In this document: positions 33,861 to 44,443 of the stretch, piece after piece
How the letters are laid out: each line of letters opens with the position of its first letter
Numbering within the stretch: the first letter of the stretch is position 1
DNA from: Crocodylus rhombifer
Lineage: Eukaryota > Chordata > Crocodylia > Crocodylidae
Reading direction: 5' to 3'
DNA: 64,000 nucleotides
Assembly: GCA_038503035.1 (NCBI GenBank)
Contig: JAVSML010024360.1
Coordinates: 186,001 to 250,000 of the forward strand
Position numbers and translations under genes: made by a program
The notes under the pieces: model-generated
Databases searched by the model: none
Seen by the model: only the letters and a program-made list of their open reading frames with translations
What the model was told of the DNA's origin: nothing

Positions 33861-35426
33861 AAGATGCATGTGACAGTAAGGGAGGAAAGTGACAAAGAGT
33901 AGGACAGAAACTGCAGTGGGGAACAGGAGACTGCTGTGAGTCTGACTCTAGCCCCAACAAGAATCAGACTCACATTTCAACACAGGTACTCCATAAACAC
34001 ATTGCTGAGCTTTGAACTAATATGCACAAAACAAACTGTTCAAAATTTGTGAATCAGTATGGGATTCAAGAGCTGCAACAGAGGAGTTTTGGTATTTTTT
34101 AGATAAAAAAAGTCAAGGTCTGGGTCAAGGAATAGGAGATTGTATTCCCAGTGTGTGTGTGTGTGTGTGGGGGGGGGGGGGGGGTCACAGAGGAAAAAGC
34201 ATGGATGGGGTGTTTAACAAAAGCTTACAGAAGCAGCACTGGGACATCAGTTGGCTGCTAGCACGTCGATTTTACCAGTTCGGGCACTCTGTACCAGTAT
34301 ATTTGGGGGCTGTGTAGAACAGCTGAATGCCTTAGAGAAACATGTGACTGGGAAAAAAGCATATGGCATGTGATGTAGGGAAAGGCAAAGAAACTCCTAC
34401 AGAGGCTGGATGCTCCGAGTCAACTCATGCTAGAAGTGGTTCTATGCAGAGTGTGGGCTGTGGCTCAGAGGAAGGAGGGAGGAATTGTATGGAAAACTGT
34501 AGTGAGCTTTTGCACAGCATTGTAGAATGGAAGAAACTTACTAGTCTTGAAACAACTGGAACTCTTGGTAGAAGACACCTTATATTTGGGCTTGAGTGAA
34601 CTGGGATGCTATTGCTGGTAGGACAAAAGAGAGCTAGGTAAAGAGCAGGCGAGGGATTGATGGAAAAGAGAAGAATAGAGATACCTAGTAGATCTAGGAT
34701 GAAAAGATAATGAGGCCTTAGAGGTAGCTGAACTATAGCTGCAGGCCAGAAGTTGGCTAGGAAATACATGATAGGGGCTAAGACAAGATATATAGGGCAC
34801 TTGTACATGTGATGGGGGTTTAGTCTTTTATGCCCCCTAAATTGAAAAGGTGGGTGGAGTGGAGCTTATTTATAAAAGCTTCCAGTACAGGGCTAGGGCT
34901 ACAGCTATCATCAAAGTGTCAGAACCTATCATAAGGAAGCTGGAGAAGTGGCCAAACTGGCAACCCCACTTTTACCATTAATGTTGGTACCTTTCACTTT
35001 CAGCTCTTACTGGAGCTTGATCAGTATGAAAGGAATATGGCATGGTTGCTTGGAAGTACAGGATGCTGGACTTGAGCCAGGAGGCCCTTTCCAGTTCTGT
35101 GTTCCCAATGGAACATTTCGGAAAAATGTTGGTCAAAGCTAAGCTTCAGAATTTGGCTGAATGCACATTCAAAGCTAATCTTAGAGGAACTCGAGAAGGC
35201 TTACTTCTACTTCTGTGTTAATCCTTGAGTCAATTGTGTCAATAGGCCACAGCTTGCTGGAAAGGGAAAGGAGTGTAGCTTTTCTCCTTGAGGATGCCTA
35301 CAAGTGAAAAGCTTGCCATAAGCTTTATTTGAATTCCAATGGGCAATTTTGGTTCATAAACTTCAATGGACAATTGTTAGGTTTGCTCCATTAAGTCGCT
35401 TGCCAAGTAGAATTATTGTGTTTGTT
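33861..35426. other. no gene; contains a GT/G-run microsatellite
   Basis: No supported gene. A (GT)9 tract at 34151-34168 is followed directly by 16 consecutive G (34169-34184). A single arm of the small palindrome family lies near 34838. The rest is unclassified. Confidence 0.45.
34151..34184 (+). repeat. (GT)9 followed by G16
   Basis: A simple dinucleotide tract runs straight into a 16-base guanine homopolymer, a candidate G-quadruplex and a probable length-variable site. Confidence 0.9.
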
Positions 35427-35434
35427 ATCTAAAG

Positions 35435-35728
35435 CAGGGATGCTTAGCTTGTGAGTGGCTGGGGCCATGCTGTGCTGCCAGCACCCCCACCACTGGCCCT
35501 GCCATACAGATGCCCCCATCTCCCTGCTGTATGCTCCCTAAGCCACATGGGCCATACTGCCCCATTTCCAGAGTTGGGGGCAGGAAGCTGAAGCCAGAGA
35601 AGGGAGGGGGAGCCTGGAGACCCCAGCAGAATCAGCAGCCAGAGCTGAGGAGGGAAGTGATGCCTCTTTGGGAGCAGGTAGACTGTCATTTAACCCCTTG
35701 CAGGTGGCCCATGAGCCAGATATCTCTA
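35435..35728. mobile_element. small hAT element, exact 8-bp duplication
   Basis: The left end is CAGGGATGCTTAGCTTGTG. The right end, reverse complemented, is TAGAGATATCTGGCTCATGG. The octamer ATCTAAAG flanks both sides exactly (35427-35434, 35729-35736). The 294-bp body is non-coding. Confidence 0.82.
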
Positions 35729-35736
35729 ATCTAAAG

Positions 35737-37170
35737 GATTCACTCAGGCACACTGTATGCATGTTGATAATACTGTCCGGGTCACCTTTCTGAACTGATT
35801 GTCTTTTGAATGATAAACTTACGTGTTTCAAAAGCAATCAATTTATGGAGTCAGCAGGCTCCGAGAGTGAGAAATTACTTATGTTTATGTACAATGCATA
35901 TTTTCTGGTGGTGATTATTATAATAAAAAATAATAATGCTTAGTTCACGTCTAGTACTATTAATCTGTAGATCTCAAGTTACTCAGCAAAAGAGGATGAG
36001 ATCATTTTTCCCACAGATCTGCACTCAAGTATCCTAGAGAGTTGATTATGGTCTTTGTCATTCAAATCTGTTCATTTTAGACATTGCTAGTTTTGAGGCT
36101 ATAGAACATTGAGTTTATTACTTTTGGGTCACACAAACTCTTGACAGTTTTGGTGGTGCTTAATAATTAAGCTTATTGTTAATTTTTCAAATCTCATGCC
36201 TAAAAATTAAATAAAAAAGTCTAGTCTATTATAAATCAGAGAATAAGAATTAAAGCTACCTAATTGCCTACCTTTCCTCACCCACCAATTTTAAGAATAT
36301 TATTGTAACATTCTGATAGCGATGTAGTGGTTGAGGTACTTGTGCTCCTAGTATCCACCATTTATCGCTATGTGGGGTAGAGAAGGAATATGACTATTTG
36401 GGTTGAAACTTTTCATGCTTGCTTGCAACACAAATGATAATCTTTTGGAAAATGTGCTGGAATTGACCCCTCTTCCCCTGGGGAAGCTGGGGAGGGCCCA
36501 GGCTGGCAGCATGGATAAGCCTTCCAGGCCTGGGCTGCACAAATCTGCTGGGAGGTGTAGGGGGCCCACTGCCTTGCCTGGGCCCCATTTGATCCCTGTG
36601 AGGGGCCTGGCAGTTTCCTCCCCCCTCTCTGTGATAGCAGGATCAGAATCCGGGCACAGGAGAGGTCTGCAGCTCCAGCTCCATCCACAGGCCCGGCACC
36701 TGCCCGTGAGAGTGAGGGGAAGCTGTGGCTCTGCTGTGGCCCCTAGCCGCTCAGCTGCTCCTGCCACCCCTTGCCTGCAGCTTCCCCTGTCATTGGCTTG
36801 GGCAGCACCCAGATAACAGTGAGGACATAAGGGCCTGGGGCTGCTCCTGCTAGAGGTCACTAAAAGGTAAACAGTAAGTGGTATAAATGCAGTTGTTGTT
36901 TAACCACTTACATGCCTACTAAAAATGATTGCTAGCTACAATCAGATTGTCCTTATTTTTTTAAAATATCTTCCCTGTTGCTGGGTGAAAGACCCATGGT
37001 AAAATAAAAAGAGCAAACTTACTAATGTCCCATTTATTTAATAATACATGAATGAGCCCTCATTTGTATCCATTATCAAAGACTTAGTGTTAGTGCAGGA
37101 GCCCAATGGCATGTTTCTTGTTGAAGGATGAGTAGAGGCCTGTTTAGCTGTGCCTGTCTGAAGTCAGGCA
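35737..37170. other. no gene; includes an unclassified GC-rich block
   Basis: The flanks are A/T-rich. Bases 36460-36830 are GC-rich and give overlapping frames on both strands (up to 170 codons) with no domain. I take them as composition artefacts. The block may be the interior of another decayed DNA transposon, but I found no termini. Confidence 0.4.
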
Positions 37171-37175
37171 TAAGT

Positions 37176-37331
37176 CAGGGTAGGGTAGCACCTTTCAGAC
37201 TGACTAGTTTGGAGAGGCATAAACTTTCATAGGCAACATCTGCATCTGCTAGCTTGTGACAAAGTAGGCTGTCACCTACAAAAGCTCATGCCTTGCCTAA
37301 CCAGTTGGTCTCCAAGGTGCCACCCTGCCCT
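37176..37331. repeat. palindromic (foldback) interspersed repeat
   Basis: The left arm 'gtagggtagcacctttcaga ... tgactagtttg' is the reverse complement of the right arm '...ccagttggtctccaaggtgc caccctgcccta'. Both arms extend through 'gcataaactttcataggc' and 'cctacaaaagctcatgcc'. The motif family (…aagctcatgc…ttggtctccaaggtgcc…) is very common in turtles and crocodilians. Class not assigned. Confidence 0.65.
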
Positions 37332-37565
37332 ACTGTCTCACTGAAGAATAATAGCTTAACTTTGCAGGGGAAATAGTGAAACTTCCTCTTAATGGTAGTA
37401 TATGCTGAAGTGGGGGGTGGTGCAGATATTGGGGGGAAAATGAGCTAATATAATGTATCAAATCTCTAATATAAATAATGTAACAAAAAGCACAACTGAA
37501 GGGTCATCTGTAACTTTTTTTTAGCATTTTTAAATTTTGAGTAAGAATATGACACTGCAAACAGC

Positions 37566-38260
37566 ATGGTCTCCCCCAGGGATCTATCTGTTGGGACAAG
37601 TGCCATTTAACATAGATTCATAGATTGTAGAGTTGTAGGGACCACAATGGATCATAATGTCTGACCCCCTAATAAATGTTCTAGAAAAGGGGGTGAATAG
37701 TCAGGTGGCCAGATTTGCAGATGACACAACATTATTTCAAGTGGTAAAGACCAAGACAGCCTGTGAGGAACTACAGAAGAATCTAGCACTATTGAACAAA
37801 TGGGCAAGTACACAACAGATGAGATTCAATGCAAGTAAGTGGAAAGTGATGCAAAAATAACCCAAACTATACCTACGCTATGATGGGTTCTACATTAGCT
37901 ATTACGACACAGGAGAGATCTGGGAGTCATGGTGGACAGTTTGCTAAAAACAGCAGCACAGTGCTCCACAGCCATCAAAAAGGCAAACAAAATGTTAGGA
38001 ATTATTAAGAATGGAATTGTAAAGAAAGCAGGAAGTCTCATTACATCACTTTATAAATGCACCTTGAATACTGCTGTGGACCCTTCACCTCAAAAAGGAT
38101 GGAGAAGTAGAGAAGGTGCAGAGAGGGGCAGCAAGGATAACTAGTGGGATGGAGAGACTTTCATGTAAGGGGAGTAAAGAGGCTGGGCCTATGCAGCTTA
38201 AAAAAGAGACACCTGAGAGGGGACACAATAAGGGTATTTTACAAAATAATGATGCTGATG
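37566..38260 (+). mobile_element. CR1-type LINE fragment next to the CpG island
   Basis: A plus-strand fragment of LINE ORF2 3' coding sequence. An open piece at 37657-37860 contains the motif-C block RFADDTTLF, and 37929-38144 has DSLLKTAAQCSTAIKKANK. The frame is broken between them. A short antisense CR1 tail (about 37611-37665, 'gattcatagattgtagagtt') is wedged in near its start. It belongs to a different CR1 subfamily from the copy at 5480. It ends about 160 bases before the CpG-rich sequence. Confidence 0.8.
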
Positions 38261-38842
38261 AGAAAGCCTCTGGATCAGAACTGCCTAGGCCTGAAGTGCT
38301 GGAGGCTGCACGTGGGAAAGCAACAGAGGAAAAACCCTGGTCGTACCCAGGTCACTCTCCCTTTCAACATCCACACACTGCCCCTGTGACACAGGGCAAG
38401 GTGGACACAGGGTCAGCGCTGGGTGGGAGCCAGGTGCGGCGGGCGTGCTGCGCCCCGGGGCTGCCTGCAGGGTCCCGACGAAAGCCGAGAGCAGCCCCGG
38501 GACGGGGGCTCCGCGCTCAGGCTTTCCCAGCGGCAGCTACAGCAGTCCCACAGCGCCCGGGAGGCCGCGCAGCCGCTGCTTCCACTTCCCAACAGGGCGA
38601 AGACGAAGCAAAGGACCCTCGCGCCCCTCCGCCCCCGGCTGAAGCAGTACTCCAACCCCAGAGGGCCAAGCGTGGGAAGCAGCACACGCCGGCTAAAGCT
38701 GATGACGTCGCGCGCAGCTTCCGGCGCCAGCGGGCAGCGCGCAGGCGCAGAAGGTGAGCCCGGAGGACGCAGGGGGAGGGGCGGGAGCAGGCGGGAGCGG
38801 CGCCGGCGATACCGGGACCGTGACGGCGGCGCCGGCGACAAG

Positions 38843-38852
38843 TCTCGCGAGA
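38843..38852. promoter_or_regulatory. TCTCGCGAGA promoter element
   Basis: A perfect palindromic TCTCGCGAGA lies 61 bases upstream of the start codon. This element is known from mammalian CpG-island promoters, where BANP (and earlier ZBTB33/Kaiso) was reported to bind its unmethylated form. The position fits a core promoter or proximal activator site. Confidence 0.75.
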
Positions 38853-38913
38853 GGCGGCGCCGGCGCTAGAGGTGACCGAGAGCGGCTGCAGCAGCCCCAC
38901 GCGCGCAGCAGCC

Positions 38914-39234
38914 ATGGACCCGGCGGCCGCGGCAGGGGCAGGGGCAGGGGCGAGCAGGAGCGGGAGCCCCGCGGCCGGGCCGGGCCCCCCAGAGGCGCGG
39001 CTCTCGCCGCCGCCGTCCTCCTCGGCTTCGCCCTCGCCCTGCCCGGCGGGAGCGCGGGGGCTGGTGCGCGTCTGCGACCTGCTGCTGAAGAAGAAGCCGC
39101 CCAAGGCGAAGCGCGGCCGCAGCTGCCGCCCGCCCAGCAGCAGCGAGAGCGGCGGCGGCGGCAGCGAGAGCAGCAACAACGGCAGCGACGACGAGGACGA
39201 GGAGGACGACGAGGAGGACGAGGAGGTCTCCGAG
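38914..39234 (+). CDS. ANKRD17: ANKRD17 first coding exon (partial gene)
   Basis: ANKRD17 is a large ankyrin-repeat and KH-domain protein, nuclear and cytoplasmic, implicated in cell-cycle progression and innate immune signalling. This exon supplies only the N-terminal, pre-ankyrin region: 107 codons, starting MDPAAAAGAGAG, with an Ala/Gly/Pro/Ser-rich stretch (residues 2-48), the diagnostic VRVCDLLLKKKPP block (51-63), KAKRGRSCRPPSSSES (64-79), a Gly/Ser/Asn run and an Asp/Glu run (92-105) ending VSE. The ATG at 38914 has an excellent context (GCAGCCATGG). The exon ends GAG|GTACTG at 39234, a phase-0 donor, so exon 2 should begin with the valine of the conserved VESFILDQ segment. Compared with the human protein as I recall it, the Gln/His insert after KKKPP is missing and the glycine run is shorter. 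The paralogue ANKHD1 lacks the VRVCDLLLKKK block, which is why I prefer ANKRD17. Exon 2 and beyond are not in this window. Confidence 0.9.
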
Positions 39235-39600
39235 GTACTGGGGCGGCAGGTGGCTGTGGGTGGCGGCGCCCTGGCCCGGGCCGGGGCTCCGTGACCCTGC
39301 CGGCTCGGCCCGCGCTTCCCGCGTGGCGGCGCGGAGCGGGCGGTGGGGCAGGGGCAGCGGCAGCGCATCCGGCGGACGAAGGTCTCAGGGTCGCTGCTCC
39401 GGGCAGGGAGAGGCCGCGGCCTCTTCTGGATCCGGCGCCAGGGCCGCACTGGAACGAGGCGCCGCCGAGCTCGGCATCCTCTCTGCAGATGGCAGCGGCC
39501 GCCTGGGACACAGCCCGGCTCCGGCCTCCCACGCGCGGGGGGCCGGGCCCTCGGAGCCAGGGCCTTCGTGGCCTGGAGGTAGTCCTTGCCCGGCCTTAGG

Positions 39601-40900
39601 CCCCTCTCAAAACGCCAGCTCCCATTTCTCACTCGTTTTTTGACCACCCAAAAGTAACCGAGCCTCTGGTCTGTTATGGAGCCCCTGGGGGCGTTTAATC
39701 CTGCGGGTTCTCATTTGGTATTTCCGAGTTTACCTTGTGACTTAGGCTGTAAACTCAGCAAGGTAACCCTCAGCACCTGGGAAGGGATCTCCAGGCATGC
39801 TGTGGCATCTGGGTTTGGCCCAAATGTCCTGGTCTAAAAATGCCAGCATGCTTCATAGGGAGAGTGTAGGAGCGCTCTTGTTTCTCTGGTACTGTCTCAG
39901 GGGAGAAAGGGCTGGTCTCCTCTTGACTGTCTGTTTGCATTTTGAAATATGTGAATTGATAGCTTTGCGGATTAGTTCTTTGGCATAAAGACCAATGAGA
40001 TTTTTGCCTGCTGAAATATGTAGTTTCTTCTGAATGCAATTACATTTATCTTTTCTCAAGAGTATCCTGCAACAGTGGAATCAATGAAGTAATTACATAT
40101 AATGTCAGGTTTTATAATAGATTTAATATTTTTATTTATCTTAACTGTGTTTGAATTTAATATTGGGCCTTCTCTGGTAGGTAAATTAATACTGGAGTCC
40201 CCATTTCCTATTTGGATTTATGTTCAGTCATGGTTATTTTCCTAAGTAGTTTTGTGTCTTTTTTCTCTTACTAAATTTCATGCTTGCTTCTCCATCTTAA
40301 GGACCATTCTTAATATAAGTTATTAGGTCTGTAATTTTTTTTTTGAAGGAATGAAATGGAGTTTATTATTAATAGCAGATAAAATGTGGATAAAGCAAGC
40401 TTCTTGAGATCTCTTGATGATAAAGATGAGCTCAGAGTATTCACAATCCAAAGTATTTGGGGTCAGTGTGAAATTTGGTTTTACACGAAATACATGTAAC
40501 CAGGCTTAGATGTATGTGACTTAGCGGCTAAGACACATTTTGCATAATATTTTTAAAACAACTGACAGACCCCTAAACAAGGCGTTTCATCAGGAGATGT
40601 CATTGTATTAAACATGTCATACATAGTATGTGTATTTTAAAGTTCTTGTTTGATTGAGAGATGGTTGGGTTTATTGGTGTTTGTTGTTTTAAGTATAGTG
40701 AATATCTTAATGAAAGGACTCTTTCAAAATATGTAAATCTGTTAGTATGTTTACATGTATGGTGAGATGCAGTACACACATTTGAACACTAGAAAAAACG
40801 TTGGCTAAAAACCAACCACTACCAAGAGACGCCTACTAAAATAAGTGTGAGATGGATATCTTAGCATTATTTAAAATATTCAACTTTAAACTGTGTCTGG
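39601..40900 (+). other. intronic, no recognised element
   Basis: A/T-rich intronic DNA downstream of the CpG island. I see no repeat terminus or exon. Confidence 0.45.
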
Positions 40901-41638
40901 TAGAGATGCACTGATGCAGTAGTCCAATATTGGATCAGCACCGATATAAAGAAAATCGACTATATAAAAAATTGGCCTGATATGGCTGATAATTTAGCTG
41001 GTAAATGGACCGTGCACGCATACAGTCATACTGCAGCATGTAGGAGCACAGCCTGGCAGCTTGGAGAGTTGCATCCAGCTGGTAAGTGTTGTGGTGGGAG
41101 GGAAAGGGCATGGGGGTGATGATCAAGGCTTGGGGTGGGCAGCAGCAGCAGCGCTAGTAAGGGGTTGGGGGGACTAAGGCAGATTTTTGGGTGGCTGCAG
41201 CCTCCCCCTGTAGTAGCTCCCTCACAGTGCTGCCGCCTGCCCCGAGCTCAGCCTGGCCCAGCCCCTTGGAAGGAAGAGTCCCGCTCAGCACCAGCCCCAG
41301 CCTGCAGTGGCAGCCTGCCCCACCCCACCCCACCCAGATCTGAGGGCAAGCGCCCCTCCCCCTGGTGTCCTTCTGGGGTGCATGCAGCAGTTGGAGGAGC
41401 CCCATGGGCAAGGTGCAGCTCTGTCCCATGCCTGCCCCAGCCTCACTCCCTCACTGCAGGGGACCTTGATCTGCCCCCCCTCTTCCTCCCTCCCCTTCCA
41501 TAACAGCAGACTTACCAGCTGGACTCAGCTCTTCGAACTGCAGGCCTGCATATCAGAAATCGGACTGGTATTAGCCAATATGCCTTTTTAAAATGGCTAT
41601 CAGTATCAGCCCCCAAATTCTCTATTGGTGCACCCCTA
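40901..41638. mobile_element. hAT element (TAGRGATGCACYGAT termini), copy 1
   Basis: The left end is TAGAGATGCACTGAT. The right end, reverse complemented, is TAGGGGTGCACCAAT. The interior near both ends contains repeated 'gatat/ccgatat/tatcag' motifs typical of this terminus family. Flanking octamers match weakly (4 of 8). The GC-rich centre (41140-41520) is non-coding. A related element is at 46976. Confidence 0.65.
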
Positions 41639-42945
41639 CTATTGGGGGAAAAAAACTTGCAGTATTGAGTGTGGCACAGGCCTGTAGTTTGAGTATCGGT
41701 GATATGATATGCATTTATAGTCTCATTCTTCTCTTCATGATACCCCTTTCCAACCCCACCCCTCCTATATGCATGTATATGCATGTTAAGAATTTACATT
41801 TTTTGTGGATGAAACCTTGTGTAAATTAAAGAGTAGCCTAAAGTAAATACATTGTAGTTTCTGGTGAAAATATTCAAATGAGAGAAAATCATATCTACAG
41901 CTTGCAGAGTCTATACAGAAGTAAAACTGTTAGAATTCTCATAATAGCTGGGTGTATAGAAACTAGTTGTTATGAGACTGAAGAGTAGCTACACAACTGT
42001 TTGATCACATGCAGCAAAAACCATTTTCCCCATAACTCATGCTTTTATCCCATGATTCAAGGATATCTTCTTTTACACATTAATTGGAAAAATATTTATT
42101 ATGACTTAAAGATGAATGCTAGATCTCATAATGGGGTGTGGTTTTGGGGTTTTGACTTAAACAGATGAAAGCACAGAAGGGAATGGTTGATGGAGAACAG
42201 GTGAGGGTGTGGTGAAAAGATGCTGTTTTGGGGATTGGGAGGGCTTAGAACAAAGGGCAACCTCTCCTTCCCTCCTTCACCTCCACCTCCCAGAAATAAT
42301 TCTGTTTGGGGAGAAGAGCAGGGTAGAGTTATTGGGACAAAGTAATGATTAATGGCATCTGCTCGTCAGTGAGTGATGATAGATATTGCAGCTATTCTAT
42401 GGACTCCTGGTGCATTTTCCCCTTGCGGTTGTAGGGACTGATGTTAGACTTTCAGGTCCTGCTGCAGTTGTCACAGGTGTATAGGGTGGAGTATCTTCTC
42501 CATTCAGTTTTGGCTGCAAAAGCCTGGGCAGTTGAGGTTGATATATGGGCAACTGAAGTGTCTCTATGTCCCCTTCTCAGCCTAGCTGGTTGATCAGGAT
42601 AGGCAGAAGCCCCAGTACATTTGGAGTCAGCTTGGCTGCAGGAGTTGCCGGTATGAAGATCTTCAAGCTGCTCACCTTTCAGGGCTTCACTCCTAAACTG
42701 GTTGCCAACCAACACTGGGGAGCTCAGTCCACCCTACCATGGCTTCTGCCTCTTAGTGGCATTTCTTCCACCACTGGTAAGGACTAATACCCCCTTCTAC
42801 ATTGCTCCTCTGCCTGAAGCCATTGGCATCATAGAGGCTGCTAGATTATTTCCTGCTGCCCACCCAGCCATGAAGACAATGAAAATACAGCAAAAGCAAA
42901 CACATGTAGGTACAGTAAGTTATGCTGGCTTTCTTTTTGTTTGGA
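41639..42945 (+). other. intronic, no recognised element
   Basis: No supported exon or repeat. Frames near 42452-42787 occur on both strands and look random. Confidence 0.4.
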
Positions 42946-43005
42946 AAGAATCCAGTGCAGAGCAGCAAAAGTGTGATTGGGGGCCGGGGAAATACGACTT
43001 ATGAG

Positions 43006-44443
43006 CAGGGATCCTGGTTTTCTCTGTTTTAAAAATCACCATGTCTTTGATGACCAGGGATGCTGGTTTTCTCTTTGCTTTAATCCAAAAATGGGGATTT
43101 TGTAAAAAACAGTAACCCAAAATCCACATTTTTGCGTGATTAAAATGAAACACCATTTTAATTATATAAAATCTATATTTATATATCTATATCTGTATAT
43201 CAGTGGTGTTTCATTTTATTCATGGAAAAATGTGGATTTTGGGTTACTTTTCTAAATGTGAAAATTGTAACCATGATAACTCTCCCACAGTATCAGTTGA
43301 ACACAATGGTTTATTGATATATTTAAAATTTTTAAGCGATTTGGAAACCTACCAGTAGCTCAATCACTATAATAAAATACATTTTAAATACCGATACATT
43401 TTGGTGTTTGATTTTTGTGTTTTTTATCATGGAAAATCAGAGCTCCCCCGCCCCCTTCGCTCACCAGGATGCGGGTTTAGCTGCTGCTGTCCGTCTCCCC
43501 CTTCCACCTCCAGCTGCTTTGCGGTGCTGAGCAGCCCTGATATACCAGTGCCCTGCCCATGCCATTGCCCCTCACTCCCCAGCCACAGCCCCTTGTTCCT
43601 TCCCTCCCCCTCCAGCCCTGCCAAGGCTATGGGGCAAGGGACCTGGGTTCTCTGTCCCCAGCCCCCCCTGGCAGCACTGGACCCCAGCTGCCACCCATGG
43701 GAGGTGGTGGCTGCCGCAGCCTGAGTGGAGCGCGGCTGTGGGCTCCTCTGCAGCCTAGCGGACATGACAGGGTAGAGTGGGGTAGGGCAGGGAGGCTTGG
43801 TAGAAGTAGGGCAGGGAGGCCAACCATGGAGAGGTGTCCCCTGTGTGCCTGACAGCAGTGGGGATGGCAGTGGGCATCTCCCCATTGTGGTGTGAGGCTT
43901 CCAGTGGCAACACCAAACCTCTATGTCCTGCTCTGCCCTACCACGCTAAGTCCCACCTGCTAGGACAGGGAGGCATCAGCCTGTATCCGCCCTGTGTACA
44001 ACTCTGGGGTGTGCCCCAACCCAGGAGTGCTTGCAGTGGCAGGGAGCCAGCTTCTGCCCCTGCCCTCTGATGAGCCAGCCTGTGGCTCTGTCCTGCTCCC
44101 CTATGGCTGTGCATTCCGGGCCTGAAGCCCCAGGTTCCATGTCCTGCCTCGGCTGAGCAGTGCCCCCAGCCCTGCCTATTTCTCCTCCCCCCACCTGTGG
44201 GAAACTCCCCTTACCTGTGGGAAACTGTGGCAGTTGCTCTCATGCTGCCTGGCAGCTATGTGCATGTGTATACATGCACACAATGCCCCCTGCCTGATCA
44301 TCTTCCTCTTGCTCCCCCCAGCCCTTTGCAGGCTAGAACTTGGCCAGCCTGCAAGGGGAAATACGCTGCTTCCCACATTCCTCCCCTTAGGAGGAGGAGA
44401 AAATCTGTGTTTTTCTGTGGTGAATGGAAAATCCACCTCCCTG
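43006..44443. mobile_element. hAT element, copy 2 of the 5198 family
   Basis: The termini are CAGGGATCCTGGTTTTCTC and, reverse complemented, CAGGGAGGTGGATTTTCC. The octamer CTTATGAG flanks both sides exactly (42998-43005, 44444-44451). The left terminus motif is repeated at 43055 (CAGGGATGCTGGTTTTCTC). A strong palindrome lies at 43111-43248, and the GC-rich interior has frames that are not genes. It is in inverted orientation relative to the copy at 5198. Confidence 0.9.
43111..43248. repeat. 45-bp-arm palindrome inside the hAT
   Basis: Arms 43111-43155 (AGTAACCCAAAATCCACATT...) and 43204-43248 are reverse complements with about 42 of 45 positions matching, around a 48-base A/T loop. The arm identity is much higher than the similarity between the two family copies, which points to a later snap-back duplication. 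Confidence 0.8.

Larger units (their letters stand above)
38420..39600 (+). promoter_or_regulatory. CpG island promoter of ANKRD17
   Basis: A sharp rise in G+C and CpG frequency compared with both flanks, enclosing the start codon and first exon. Visible motifs upstream of the ATG: TGACGTCG (38703-38710, CRE-like), GCTTCCGGC (38717-38725, ETS-like), GCGCAGGCGCAG (about 38738, NRF1-like) and TCTCGCGAGA (38843-38852). There is no TATA box, as expected for a broadly expressed CpG-island gene. The exact transcription start is not determinable from sequence alone. Confidence 0.85.

Noticed and set aside
36348..36860. 170-codon antisense frame and a 137-codon sense frame in a GC-rich block
   Set aside because: Both strands are open over the same bases, and there are no domains or splice signals that convince.
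38116..38757. 213-codon frame upstream of ANKRD17
   Set aside because: It begins in CR1 3' sequence and runs into the CpG island, with no conserved domain. It probably has no independent role.
38754..39599. 281-codon plus-strand frame overlapping ANKRD17 exon 1 in another frame
   Set aside because: It is compositional Gly/Ala/Arg-rich sequence. The true frame is identified by VRVCDLLLKKKPP, a good start context and a phase-0 donor.
38517..39647. 376-codon antisense open frame over the CpG island
   Set aside because: It is Arg/Pro/Ala/Ser-rich without any domain and mirrors GC-rich exon 1 and promoter sequence. Stop codons are rare at this composition, so it is a shadow frame.
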